Part shown: positions 19,125-29,766 of the stretch, piece after piece
Layout: every line of letters starts with the position of its first letter
Numbering within the stretch: the stretch's first letter is position 1
Source: Geotalea toluenoxydans JCM 15764
Lineage (GTDB): Bacteria; Desulfobacterota; Desulfuromonadia; Geobacterales; Geobacteraceae
DNA: 64,000 nucleotides
Direction: 5' to 3'
NCBI RefSeq assembly: GCF_001311985.1
Contig: NZ_BBCJ01000010.1
Span: 62,001-126,000 of the forward strand
Program-made: the position numbers and the translations under genes
The notes under the pieces: generated by a model
What the model was told of the DNA's origin: nothing
Database searches by the model: none
The model's input: the letters and a program-made list of their open reading frames with translations, nothing else

Positions 19125-20019
19125 ATGAAAAATAAGTGGCTCCTTGTTGCACTGGCTGTCGTAGTCATGACGATACTTTTTTCCCTGATTTCAGTCTTCG
19201 TTCTGAAGAGCCTTCTTTCCGATACGGATGAAGTCACCCATAGTGAAGGCGTAGGCCTTATAGAGGTGAAAGGAATTATCCTTGATTCCCAGGAAACGGT
19301 AAAACAGCTGCAGGCTTTACGAAAAAACGAAAAGGTGAAGGCTGTCGTCCTTAGAATAGATTCTCCCGGCGGTGTAGTGGGTCCTTCCCAGGAGATTCAT
19401 GACGCGGTGAAGAAACTCAATTTGAAAAAGAAAGTGGTTGTTTCCATGGGAAGTCTTGCTGCCTCAGGAGGGTACTATATTGCTGTGCCGGCATCAAAAA
19501 TATTTGCCAATCCCGGAACCATTACCGGCAGCATTGGTGTATTGATGAAGTTTTCCAATATTGAGGGGCTGATGGACAAGGTCGGCATGAAGGCCTTCAC
19601 CTTGAAAACCGGCAAGTTCAAAGATGTGGGTTCACCTGCCAGGACCATGACCGACCAGGAAAAAGAGATGCTGCAAAGTGTTATTGACAGCACCCATGGG
19701 CAGTTTATAAAAGCCGTTGCCGAAGCAGGAAACTGCCGGTGGAAGAGGTTCGGACCCTGGCCAATGGCCGGATCTATTCAGGTGAACAGGCCCTTGCGCT
19801 CAAGCTGGTTGACCAGCTCGGAACCCTGCAGGATGCGGTGGAAGAGGCCGGCAGGCTGGAGGAATCAAGGGAGAACCTGAAATCATCCGCCCACCGAAGA
19901 AAAAAAAGGTATTTCTCGATTTGTTGGTGGAATCGGCAGCGGAGAGGATAAGCAGTTTTGCAGTTCAGGAAAAAGGGCTGACCGTGAATTATGAGATGAA
20001 TGGCAACTATGGATATTAA
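19125..20019 (+). CDS. sppA: Signal peptide peptidase SppA (S49 family), two frameshifts
   Basis: This membrane-anchored serine protease degrades cleaved signal peptides. One N-terminal transmembrane helix (about residues 5-27) is followed by the S49 fold: RIDSPGGVVGPS, the nucleophile in SMGSLAASGGYY, and the general-base Lys in KTGKFKDVGS. The protein has about 298 residues, the short SppA36K form. Two lost G residues break the frame, near 19724 (restored KLPVEEVRTLANGR) and near 19870 (restored GEPEIIRPPKKKK); with both repaired the stop is at 20017-20019. Confidence 0.88.
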
Positions 20020-20051
20020 ACACGAATAGGAAGTATTATTCAGGAGTTCAT

Positions 20052-21098
20052 ATGACCACACCTGCTGAAACCTCTTTCTACCAAACCTTGCCGCTTTCAA
20101 GCGACCTTAAGCTGCGTCGCCGTTTCATGGTGGTAGACGAGCCGCTGCTTGGCAACCTTCGCTTTGGGCTTCTCCTTGAGGTTTTGGACAAGGTGGCGGA
20201 GGAAGCCTCCCTTAAGTATGTGAATCGCTTTCATCCGGAGGCGAGGGTGGTTACGGCTGCCATCGACAATATCTTCGTCCGCCGCCCAGCAGATGTGACC
20301 AGGGATATAGTCTGCCACGCCCGCATCAATCATGTCGGCAAGTCATCCATAGAGGTGGGGATCCGTGTTGAACAGCCTGGCGAACCTGCAAATCATATCG
20401 CTTCCTGCTATTTCACCATGGTTGCCCGCTCCGGAATGGGGGAAGGGGCGGTGAGCGTTGCTTTGCCGCCCCTTGATTATGCTGACGGCCATGAAAAGGA
20501 ACGTTTTGGCAAGGCTGTCGCTCGCAGGCAGGAGTACAAGCAACAGCAGGCAGCCCTGCACGAGCCACCAAGCCGAAAAGAGTATGAAATGCTAACCCGG
20601 CTCCATGATGCCCAGGAAAATCCGGGCTTTTGCGGGCATTTGGCTGGGCGGCTGGTGACAGATGCCTGGGAACGTATGTATCCCGAACAAGAGAATGTGC
20701 CGCAAAAGATTTTCGGTGGGTATCTGATCAGGCGTGCCTATGAGCTTTCCGCCATCTGTTCCGAACTTGTTGCGCCCAACCGTTCCATAATTGCCGCCGT
20801 CAACCGCATCAATTTTTTTCATCCGGTGCGGATGGGGGACAAGCTGCATTTTACCTCTAGAGTCGTCTATACAAATGGCAGTTTCGTCTGCGTCGAGGCT
20901 GGCATCGAGCGTATCAGCCGCGACCGCACGGCAAGCGCGCTTTCAAATTCCTGCCTCTTTACCTTTGTCAATGTGGATGACAAGTTGAATCACCAGCCTG
21001 TGCCACAGGTATTTCCGACAACCTATGCAGAGGATGGCCGCTATCTGGCAGCACACCGCAGCTATCAGGCCGTGGTCGAGCATCATTCAATAATATGA
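20052..21098 (+). CDS. Acyl-CoA thioesterase with two hotdog domains (BFIT/ACOT9-like)
   Basis: This is a 348-residue protein with tandem hotdog folds: the first spans about residues 20-150 (GNLRFGLLLEVLDKVAEEAS, INHVGKSSIEVGIRVE) and the second about 190-320 (KIFGGYLIRRAYELSAICS, GDKLHFTSRVVYTNGSFVCVEAG). The arrangement matches the BFIT/ACOT9 type that hydrolyses acyl-CoA. It is cytoplasmic and the frame is intact. The gap from sppA is 32 bases. The acyl chain preference is unknown. Confidence 0.85.
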   Translation: MTTPAETSFYQTLPLSSDLKLRRRFMVVDEPLLGNLRFGLLLEVLDKVAEEASLKYVNRFHPEARVVTAAIDNIFVRRPADVTRDIVCHARINHVGKSSIEVGIRVEQPGEPANHIASCYFTMVARSGMGEGAVSVALPPLDYADGHEKERFGKAVARRQEYKQQQAALHEPPSRKEYEMLTRLHDAQENPGFCGHLAGRLVTDAWERMYPEQENVPQKIFGGYLIRRAYELSAICSELVAPNRSIIAAVNRINFFHPVRMGDKLHFTSRVVYTNGSFVCVEAGIERISRDRTASALSNSCLFTFVNVDDKLNHQPVPQVFPTTYAEDGRYLAAHRSYQAVVEHHSII

Positions 21099-21132
21099 GA
21101 TGGGTAGTGATTGAAAACGGGGGAAATAACGC

Positions 21133-22301
21133 ATGCTGATAAAGATGGAATCGGAACAACGGATCATCAGGTTGCAGAAGGCGTTGAATAAAATGGAACT
21201 GGATGGGGCACTGTTCGTCTATCCCATTGATGTCTATTACTTTACCGGCACCCGCCAGAATTCAACCCTCTGGGTTCCCACTGAAGGTAATCCCATGCTC
21301 TTGGTGCGTAAGAGCTATGCCAGGCTACTGCCGAGAGTCTCATCGAAGATACCAGGCCTTTTCCGTCAAGCAGGGAATTCCCCAACCTGTTCGATCCCCA
21401 GATCAAAAGAATAGGTTTCACCTTTGACATTTTGCCAGTGCAGCAGTATCAGTACTATTCAAAGATGTTGCCTGGACGCGAATTTACGGATATTTCACCA
21501 ATCAACCGGGAACTTCGTTCGGTAAAGTCAGAGTGGGAGCTGGAACAGATGCGCCATAGCGGCGACTGCCTGTGCAGTGTGTTTGCCCAGGTGCCTGAAT
21601 TCCTCAAGGAGGGCATGCGAGAGCTCGACCTGGCGGCGGAATTTGAGTGCCGACTCAGGAAAGCCGGGGGAGAAGGATATGTAAGAATGCGTGCCTTCAA
21701 CCAGGAACTCTTCCACGGACTGGCTGTCAGCGGTGCCACCTCCGACAAGCCGGGCTTTTTTGACGGTGCGGTAAGCGGTCGTGGACTTTCTGCCGCCTCT
21801 CCCCAAGGTTCTTCTGTGGAAAAGATTGTCGCCGGCAGCCCGGTTCTTCTTGATTACACAGGTGTTTTCAACGGCTATATTGTGGATATGACGCGAATGT
21901 TTGTTTTTGGCCAACCGAAGCCCGAGCTGGAAAAAGCCTTTGCCACCGCAATTGCCATTCAGCAATACCTGGTCGAAAATCTGAAGCCCGGAATGATCTG
22001 TGAAGACCTTTTTCTTGTTGCTGCATCCATGGCTGAAGATGCCGGCCTCGGCCGCAACTTCATGGGGGCACCTGGTGAAAATGCGCGTTTCGTTGGTCAC
22101 GGTGTCGGGCTGGAGCTGGACGAGTATCCAGTGCTGGCTCAGGGATTCAAGGTCCCACTTCAGGCTGGACAGACAATAGCCATAGAACCCAAATTCGTCT
22201 TGCCCGGGCTGGGTGCGGTGGGTATTGAGAACACTTTTGCTGTGAGTAGCGGTGGGGGAATAAAGATCACCGACATGGCTGACGAAATGATAAGTCTTTA
22301 G
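21133..22301 (+). CDS. M24-family metallopeptidase (Xaa-Pro aminopeptidase-like), frameshifted
   Basis: About 389 residues. An N-terminal creatinase-like domain (VYPIDVYYFTGTRQNSTLWVP) is followed by a pita-bread M24 domain. Metal ligands are visible as Asp in LLDYTG and VDMTRMF, His in GHGVGLELDEYP, Glu in IAIEPKF and Glu in GIENTF. The frame breaks near 21323; restoring one G after CAGG gives ATAESLIEDTRPFPSS and continues into LPVQQYQYYSK. GGGGGAA lies before ATG at 21133. All catalytic ligands are present, so it should be an active peptidase; its exact specificity is not known. Confidence 0.86.
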
Positions 22302-22313
22302 TTCAAATGCCGT

Positions 22314-22349
22314 GGGGCAACAGCCTGGTCCATCTCCAGTTGTTGCCCC
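22314..22349. terminator. Stem-loop after the M24 gene
   Basis: GGGGCAACA pairs perfectly with TGTTGCCCC, with an inner CTGG/CCAG stem, 13 bases after the stop. No T-run follows, so it may protect a 3' end or pause transcription rather than terminate by itself. The rest of 22350-22458 shows nothing else. Confidence 0.5.
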
Positions 22350-22458
22350 CGATCCAGAGCCAGTGCCCCCATCTATTGAACTGCAGCTTATTTCCTCCCT
22401 TTAAAGTTGTCTACTGATCATAAAAATCCATTTTCATACTCCTGATTCAGTTCTTGCG

Positions 22459-22487
22459 TTGACTGCTGCGCAAAAAACCGGTTATAT
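22459..22487 (+). promoter_or_regulatory. Sigma-70-type promoter of the permease gene
   Basis: TTGACT, a 17-base spacer and TTATAT lie about 35 bases before the ATG at 22523. Confidence 0.65.
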
Positions 22488-22522
22488 ATCTGAGATTATT
22501 TTACTCAGAACGGAACACTGAA

Positions 22523-24429
22523 ATGAACTTGGGCCTGTCTTTTATGAAGAAAGCTGATGCATGTGGGGTTCACGGGGCATCGTCCAAAGCAGCCAATCGG
22601 ACATTGTTGTGGATGATAGCTGCATCCTTGAGCCTGATTGTCTGGCATGTCTGGACATACGGTCCAAGCGGCCATTGGGCTGCCGGTGACGCTGTTGATA
22701 AAGCTTTCCCACTTCTCCTCTGGGGGGAGTTGCTGGACCTTGTTTTCAACAATCATGGCATCCTGGCAGAGCTCTGGGATATATTGCCTTACTTCCTTGT
22801 CGGTCTGCTTCTGGGCGGTTACCTGCGGACCTACAAAGTGGCTGTGAAGCTTCAGGCTTCTCTTCGACGCTATGGTATCGCCAGTGTCTTTCTTGCCTCT
22901 CTCATCGGCATCATCACCCCCCTTTGCGCCTGCGGTACTCTTACTACTGCCATAAGCCTGCTCTTTGCCGGGCTGCCGCTAGCTCCAGTCATGTCTCTAC
23001 TTGTCACCTCTCCGCTGCTGAGTCCCTCTGCATTTCTCCTTACTCTCAACGACCTGGGACCGGAATGGACAGTCATCAGGACGGTTTCTGCCTATGCCAT
23101 GGGGGTTTTTGCCGGACTGGTGGCCCACCTGCTCCGGAACAGGGGGTTCAAGACCAAGGAGCTTTTCGTTGAAGGGGCTATAGTCCGTGGCGATTTTCAC
23201 GATGATGACTATCCGGACGAGAGGCTACGCTGTAATTGCCGGGAGAAATTCGGCAACAGGGTGGCTGTAAAGACCAGCAACAAATTCCTCATTTTCCTCG
23301 CCAAATCGGCAGAAATGTACTGGCCTGTAGGTAAGTATATCCTGTTGGGCGTTGCAGTCGGTTCCATTGTCGAAAGATACATGCCTTACCAGTGGATATA
23401 CCATCTCTTCGGCAGCAGGGATCCTTTAAGCATCGTCTGGGTGACTCTTGGCTCGGTCCCGCTTTTCTTGCACCAGATCAGCGCCTCCAGCATTCTTGCC
23501 CACATCAAGAGCTCTCTCCATGGCACTTTGGATTCTGGCGCTGCTCTAGCTTCATTGTCGGCGGGCCTGTGACTGCTATACCTACCTTGGCGCTCTTCTG
23601 GTCCGTTTTCAAAAAGCGTGTCTTCGTCCTGTATCTGGTGATCTGTATCGTCGGCACGATTCTTATTGCCTATGGGTCCAAGGTTCTTGTCTTTGTGCCA
23701 GGTGTAGATACTGGCAATGCACTGTTCAGAGGGGTGGGGCATCTTTCGGGTGGGCCGTCGGCAGTTATTGAAAAGAAAGGACCCAATGTGAGGGTTATCC
23801 TGGACGTCAAGGACAGGAGGACGATCGCCGTTGCCGACAGCGATCCCATTGGCGGGCAAGGCGGGATTATTTTCGACGCTGCTCTGGACCGTCTTAAAGA
23901 TGCCGCCCGGCTTGATAACCTTATTTATTTTTCCAATGCTGCCCAATGGCTCGAACAGGACGGAATCAATTCGAAAAAAACAATTCTCATCTATGGTAGC
24001 TGGCGCCATGGCGGAAATGGTACGATCAAGTTTGAACCCCTGCAGAATGCCCTGCAGAAACATGGCTTCACCGTTAAAGTTATCGATCGCAGCCAAACAC
24101 ACCATCTGACCAACAAACACCTTGCCGATTATAGCCAGATTTGGATGATTTTCGGTGAATCCACAGCCGATAGCAGATTGAAAGATGACGAGATCAGGGC
24201 GCTCAGCGATTTCTCTTCTGACGGCAAGGGATTACTTATTATAGCTGGGGCCGGAGAAGGTGACGAGCATGATATGGGTGCGGCCAATCAGCTTTCTTCG
24301 AAACTGGGTGCAACATTTTCCAGTTATGGCGAATATCAGAAAGAGATAAAAGTGGCTAATGGCTCAGATTTTTTCAATAAAGCCTCGGCGTTAATCGGCA
24401 GGGTACTGAAGATTTTTCACAAGGCATAA
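22523..24429 (+). CDS. ArsP/SO_0444-type permease fused to a GldG/DUF4350-like C-terminal domain, frameshifted
   Basis: The reconstructed protein has about 635 residues. The first 370 are a permease with about nine hydrophobic helices, the motif TPLCACGTLTTA (compare PLCxCG of DUF318 permeases) and a charged cytoplasmic loop with DFHDDDYPDERLRCNC, a likely metal site. The frame breaks near 23547; one restored base gives AALSFIVGGPVTAIPTLALF, the normal end of the permease, followed by another helix. Residues about 375-635 form a soluble domain with LIYFSNAAQWLEQDG and DDEIRALSDFSSDGKGLLII, resembling GldG/DUF4350 glutaminase-like domains. Related permeases export Cu, Zn or organoarsenicals; the substrate here is unknown. 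Confidence 0.7.
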
Positions 24430-24468
24430 AAAAAACGTTATGAATCAAAACCTGGAAAAGGAGGAAAA

Positions 24469-24787
24469 ATGGCAGAGGTATTCGAAGTAGCCAAGCTGAA
24501 AAAAGTTCAACGATGAAAAGAGGCATCATGAAATCATCTGGAGTGATGACCATGCCAAGGTCAGCCTGCTCTGCCTGAAGCCGGGGCAGGAGGTTATTAC
24601 CCATACCCACCATGGCAGCCACATCTGGACGGTGATAGAAGGTAAGGGGGAGCTTCTTTGCGGCAAAAAATCACAGCCCATCGGTGTCGGTCAAATTGTC
24701 GTGGTGCCTGCTTTGGAAGACCACGGCATAAGGAATTCTTCCAGCGACAACTTGGTAATTGCGTCAATTACCGGGCAAGGCGACTAA
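24469..24787 (+). CDS. Small cupin-domain protein, frameshifted
   Basis: About 105 residues forming a single cupin barrel. The metal-type motif is in GQEVITHTHHGSHIWTVIEGKGE and the second strand set ends with VPALEDHGIRNSS. AAAAGGAGG precedes ATG at 24469. The frame breaks in the A6 run at 24499-24504; one A fewer gives KLKKFNDEKRHHEIIW and joins the two parts. It follows the permease gene by 39 bases and may be cotranscribed. The function of single-domain cupins cannot be predicted from sequence; the His cluster suggests metal binding. Confidence 0.75.
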
Positions 24788-24830
24788 GGCAGGTACTGGA
24801 AAATCAGCAAAGATAAAAAGCAAACAAGAA

Positions 24831-24858
24831 AAGGGCTTGCGAATGTTCGCAAGCCCTT
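24831..24858 (-). terminator. Terminator downstream of tRNA-Leu(CAG)
   Basis: A perfect 13-base-pair stem (AAGGGCTTGCGAA with TTCGCAAGCCCTT) is followed on the minus strand by CTTTTCTTGTTT. The stem could also end plus-strand transcripts from the cupin gene. Confidence 0.75.
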
Positions 24859-24868
24859 GATCTTTTCA

Positions 24869-24956
24869 TGGTGCCGAAGACTGGAATCGAACCAGCACGA
24901 GGGAACCCCCACTAGAACCTGAATCTAGCGCGTCTACCAATTCCGCCACTTCGGCA
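24869..24956 (-). tRNA. tRNA-Leu (anticodon CAG)
   Basis: Read on the minus strand, this is an 88-base gene with encoded CCA. The acceptor stem is TGCCGAAG/CTTCGGCA, the D-arm has GGAATTGGTAGAC, the anticodon stem is CTAGA/TCTAG with loop TTCAGGT (anticodon CAG), a long class II variable arm follows, and the T-arm has GGTTCGATTCC. All features fit a leucine tRNA. Confidence 0.97.
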
Positions 24957-25022
24957 ATGAGACAATCTGTATATCATTCTTTTTGGCACTCTGCAAGCAA
25001 AATTATATTTTTGATTTTGAAA

Positions 25023-25576
25023 TCATTGGCGGAAGACCGGTCCGGTCGGGCGGTACCAGAGCGGAACATCGTGGCTGAAGTCATAGGGGTTGTAATTATT
25101 ATAGAAAGAAGGGGCGGGGGAGTGAATCCTTTTTCGTCTTCATTCTGTTTCCATGCGAAAATTTCTTTTATGCCGATAACTGGGAACGTATATTCTGCGC
25201 CGTCAACTGTCCCGGTTTTTTTGCCCTTGACTTCTCCGGCCAAGGTGACGAGCCTGCCGGCCTTGTAGATGATCGGATCAATAAAATCAGGACTGGTGGC
25301 AATGAAGCGACCGGCAGATCTTGAGACTTCAATGGGGAATCCGGTATTGTCCAAGGTGAACTGTACTACCTCCATTCGCCCCCCTTCATTATAATTCCTG
25401 ACACCAGCAATTTTCCCACCAACCAGTATCTTCTTGCCGATGAACGCATCCGCACTCATTTTTACATCACTGAAATCAATATTTTTATCAACCTGTTTCC
25501 TGGTTTCTTCGCTTATGACATGGGCGCAACCGGGAAGGGTCAGGGCCAGAACCAACAAAAGACTTAGTTTATCCAT
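25023..25576 (-). CDS. Slp-family outer-membrane lipoprotein, frameshifted
   Basis: About 184 residues. The signal peptide ends in a lipobox LTLPGCAH (Cys near residue 18), so the mature protein is lipid-anchored, probably to the outer membrane. The body (GKKILVGGKIAGVRNYNEGG, GRLVTLAGEVKGKKTG, FPVIGIKEIFAWK) matches the Slp starvation-lipoprotein family. The frame breaks in the G-run at 25111-25114: adding one base restores a Tyr-rich tail (SFYNNYNPYDF) and DVPLWYRPTGPVF, with the stop at 25023-25025. ATG at 25576 has GGAGGG upstream. The family is stress-related; the role here is unknown. Confidence 0.82.
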
Positions 25577-25786
25577 CGTTCCCTCCATAAAATTGCAAGA
25601 CGCTTTCATTATATCCAATTTTTTGAAATTTGTCTGCTTTGGATTCCAGTGCAACCGAACCTGCAGTGGGAATTGTGATGATGCCTGCCATGATATTTTA
25701 GAAGATTACATTAGCAGATATATGAGCTTGAAGAATTTTTTTGGAGTAAATTAAAAGGGGTTCCAGTGGGAGGGTGTCAACTTAAA

Positions 25787-25830
25787 AAAAAGGCTTTCTC
25801 CTGTGCTATTGCACACGAGAAAGCCTTTTT
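25787..25830 (-). terminator. Terminator downstream of tRNA-Leu(GAG)
   Basis: AAAAAGGCTTTCTC pairs with GAGAAAGCCTTTTT around a loop that itself contains GTGC/GCAC, giving T-runs on either strand. The region 25577-25786 between this and the lipoprotein gene shows no gene. Confidence 0.8.
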
Positions 25831-25842
25831 AAAATTTATAGT

Positions 25843-25930
25843 TGGTGCCGAAGGCGAGAATCGAACTCGCACGGGCTGTCGCCCACCACCCCCTCAAGAT
25901 GGCGTGTCTACCAATTCCACCACTTCGGCA
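25843..25930 (-). tRNA. tRNA-Leu (anticodon GAG)
   Basis: This 88-base gene on the minus strand includes CCA. The acceptor stem is TGCCGAAG/CTTCGGCA, the anticodon stem is CCATC/GGTGG with loop TTGAGGG (anticodon GAG), and there is a class II variable arm and a T-arm with AGTTCGATTCT. It follows secG by 55 bases and is probably cotranscribed with the glycolytic operon. Confidence 0.97.
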
Positions 25931-25985
25931 AGGAAGAAAACTCTTTTATCATTAACCAACCATCAAGTCAATAAAAATTATTAGA

Positions 25986-26372
25986 TTATTTCGGTGTAAC
26001 CGGGGCCTGTGGCGTCGGTTGAGTCTGTGGAGGTTGACTCGTCAACGGCTGGCCCGATGGCTGCTTCTGTGCAGGCGCTTGTGCAGGCACCTGCTGTGCT
26101 GGTTTGGCTTTTTGTTTGGAGGACATTATGGATGAGCTTCCACCTTTGCCTGAGAGAAAAGCAAGGGTAAGTGAAGTCAGCATGAAAATGATGGCTGCGC
26201 TGGTGGTCAGCTTGCTGAGAAAGGTAGTACCACCCCCTGCACCGAAGACAGATTGACTTCCTCCGGCACCGAAGGATGCGCCCATTTCTGCGCCTTTTCC
26301 GGACTGCAGGAGAACGATTACTATCAAAGCCAGAGAGACAATGATGTGCAAAATAACTAATAGAGTGGTCAT
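25986..26372 (-). CDS. secG: Preprotein translocase subunit SecG
   Basis: This is a 128-residue subunit of the SecYEG channel. Two transmembrane helices (about residues 3-22 and 52-72) flank the conserved loop LLQSGKGAEMGASFGAGGSQ. The C-terminal 45 residues are a Pro/Gln/Ala-rich tail of low complexity, longer than in E. coli but common in this group. It lies downstream of tpiA on the same strand, an arrangement seen in many bacteria, and just upstream of tRNA-Leu(GAG). Confidence 0.94.
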   Translation of the reverse strand: MTTLLVILHIIVSLALIVIVLLQSGKGAEMGASFGAGGSQSVFGAGGGTTFLSKLTTSAAIIFMLTSLTLAFLSGKGGSSSIMSSKQKAKPAQQVPAQAPAQKQPSGQPLTSQPPQTQPTPQAPVTPK

Positions 26373-26437
26373 CTACGCTTTTTCCTCCGAAATGATAAAA
26401 GACTCTTTTAACATAATTGCACAGCAAAAGCCAAGGG

Positions 26438-27193
26438 TTATTTACCCAACTTGGCAATGGCTGCGAATGAATCGGCCTTGAGACTTGCTCCGCCAACCAG
26501 GGCTCCGTCGATATCGGCTTGGGCCATCAAGCCACCGATGTTTTCCGGTTTTACACTTCCACCGTAAAGAATTCGAATTTCTTCTGCTGCATCCTTGTCA
26601 TATAAACCTGCGATAACACCACGAATGAATTGATGAGCTTCCTGAGCCTGGCTGTCAGTGGCAGTTTTTCCTGTACCGATGGCCCAGACTGGTTCGTAGG
26701 CAATAATCACTTTTTTCAGCTGTTCCTGGGATAGGTCCCTCAGCCCCTGTGTAACCTGACGCTTCAGGACATCGAAGGTCTGCTCCCCCTCACGTTCCTG
26801 GAGAGTCTCACCAATGCAGAATAAAACGGTCAAACCTGCCTTGATGGCAGCTTTGATTTTTTTATTTACCGTATCATCCGTTTCACCGAAGAATTGTCTG
26901 CGCTCCGAATGGCCGATAATGACATGGCTGCAGCCCGCATCAATCAGCATGGTGCTCGAAATTTCGCCGGTAAAGGCTCCTTCTTCCTCCCAAAAACAAT
27001 CCTGGGCAGAAAGATGAATGTTCGACCCGGCGAGAGCATCGGCAACTTTGCCAAGTACGGTAAATACAGGAGCGACAACAATTTCAACCCCTTTAGTCTG
27101 GGCGACAAGCGGGAGCAGGCCGCCAACCAGTTCGAGTGCCTGGCCCGCAGTTTTGTAAAGCTTCCAATTTCCAGCAATCACAGGCGTTCTCAT
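26438..27193 (-). CDS. tpiA: Triosephosphate isomerase
   Basis: This 251-residue TIM-barrel enzyme interconverts dihydroxyacetone phosphate and glyceraldehyde 3-phosphate. The catalytic Lys is in AGNWKLYK (N-terminus), the His in VIIGHSERRQFF (about residue 95), and the Glu in AYEPVWAIGTGKTA (about 167), followed by the phosphate-gripping loop. LYGGSVKPENI closes the active site near the C-terminus. The frame is intact. It is the third gene of gapA-pgk-tpiA-secG. Confidence 0.98.
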   Translation of the reverse strand: MRTPVIAGNWKLYKTAGQALELVGGLLPLVAQTKGVEIVVAPVFTVLGKVADALAGSNIHLSAQDCFWEEEGAFTGEISSTMLIDAGCSHVIIGHSERRQFFGETDDTVNKKIKAAIKAGLTVLFCIGETLQEREGEQTFDVLKRQVTQGLRDLSQEQLKKVIIAYEPVWAIGTGKTATDSQAQEAHQFIRGVIAGLYDKDAAEEIRILYGGSVKPENIGGLMAQADIDGALVGGASLKADSFAAIAKLGK

Positions 27194-27227
27194 ATGTCCT
27201 CCATAAATGCTTTAGTGCAAGATTGTG

Positions 27228-28425
27228 TTATTTCCCGCTCTGCTCAAGGACTTCGACGCCGGGCAGCTTCTTTCCTTCAAGCAGTTCAAGGAATGCACCG
27301 CCGCCGGTGGAGATATAGCTGACTTTATCGGCTACTCCGGCTTTGCGGACTGCGGAGTCGGTATCTCCACCGCCAATGATGGTGGTTGCATTCTTGAGAC
27401 CGGCAACGACATTGGCGAAGGCAAATGTCCCCTTGGCGAAACGGTCCATCTCGAAAACTCCCATCGGACCGTTCCATATTACGGTTTTAGCTTCTTTCAA
27501 GGCATCTGAGAAACGCGCTGTTGATGCGGGGCCGACATCAAGGGCCATCCATTCAGAGGGGATGTCATTAACTGAAACGGTCTTGCAGTCGGCATCGGCG
27601 GCAAACCTGTCGGCGACTACGCAATCTTCGGGGAGTAAGAATTCAATGCCCCTTTTCGCAGCGTTGTCGAGGATCCTTTTCGCAGTGTCGATCAAATCGT
27701 CTTCTACTAAAGACTTCCCTACCGAAAGGCCCCGAGCTTTAAGAAAAGTGAATGCCATTCCACCGCCGATTATTATTATGTCGACCTTGCCGACCAGCGT
27801 CTCGAGAACCTCCAGCTTGCCTGAAACCTTTGCTCCTCCGAGAATGGCCGCCAACGGACGGACCGGGCTGGTCATCGCTTTTCGAAAAAGTCATCTCATT
27901 CTTCATCAGGAATCCTGCTGCAATAACGGGAATGCATTTTGTAATGGCATGTACCGAGGCATGGGCCCTATGCGACACTGCGAATGCATCGTTCACATAG
28001 ATCTCGCAGCCATTTGCCAGTGTACAGGCGAAGTCGGGGTCGTTCTTTTCCTCGCCCGGGTAAAATCGCACATTCTCCAGCATGAGGACATCGCCGGGCT
28101 GGAGGGCAGCAACCATGGCGTCGACATCAGGGCCGAAGCAATCGGAAGCTTGTTTCACCTCTTTCCCCAGCAGTTCCGACAGGCGTCGTGCCGCAGGGGC
28201 CATTGTATATTTCGGCTTTTTCTCACCCTTCGGTCTGCCGAGATGAGAGGCGAGGATCACCTTTGCCCCATTCTCAATGGCGTATTTTATGGTCGGCACA
28301 GCGCCAACAATTCGTGTGTCTTCAGTTATATTCCCATTATCGTCCTGCGGGACGTTAAAATCGACTCGTATAAATACAAGTTTTTCACGTAAATCCTTGA
28401 TCTCGTCAATGTACAGAATAGACAT
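27228..28425 (-). CDS. pgk: Phosphoglycerate kinase, frameshifted
   Basis: This enzyme transfers phosphate between 1,3-bisphosphoglycerate and ADP. The protein has about 399 residues, normal for the family. The N-terminal domain has [20 protein letters not shown] and [15 protein letters not shown]; the C-terminal domain has [18 protein letters not shown] and [15 protein letters not shown]. Two close single-base losses (near 27877 and 27888) break the frame; restoring both gives [24 protein letters not shown] at 28425 is preferred over the adjacent ATG at 28428 because GGAGGGG lies at a better distance. Essential function argues for read errors. Confidence 0.95.
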
Positions 28426-28470
28426 CATCCCCTCCTCATGTGAAAATGGTTCTTGGCCACTGGGCAAAAC

Positions 28471-28493
28471 AAAAGGGGAAAATTTCCCCCTTT
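28471..28493 (-). other. Stem-loop in the gapA-pgk gap
   Basis: AAAGGGG and CCCCTTT flank an A/T loop in the 92-base spacer between gapA and pgk. There is no clear T-run. It may be a processing or attenuation site that sets different expression of the two genes. Confidence 0.4.
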
Positions 28494-28517
28494 GCTTGAA
28501 GCGTGGCAGTGAATGAC

Positions 28518-29524
<1,007 letters not shown>

Positions 29525-29577
29525 CTAGTAGAGAGATTAATTAGAGTAATTTATAAGTACTTACTCATAACTCAAAT

Positions 29578-29606
29578 TATTTAACAAATAAAGGCTCTAT
29601 GGTCAA
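29578..29606 (-). promoter_or_regulatory. Possible promoter of the gapA operon
   Basis: On the minus strand TTGACC, a 17-base spacer and TAAATA lie about 65 bases before the gapA ATG in an AT-rich leader. The -10 match is weak. Confidence 0.4.
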
Positions 29607-29766
29607 GATTTTATTTAATAAATTCAAAAAATGTAAAATCTATCAACAAGGTCCACATGCGGAATAATGGGCAAGGTGCCAGACCCTGAAAAAAATTCAT
29701 CTTTTTCTCAGAGGCATTTGTGGTAATATTATGCTTCTGCTTAAAAATAGCCTAAATCAGAGCAAA

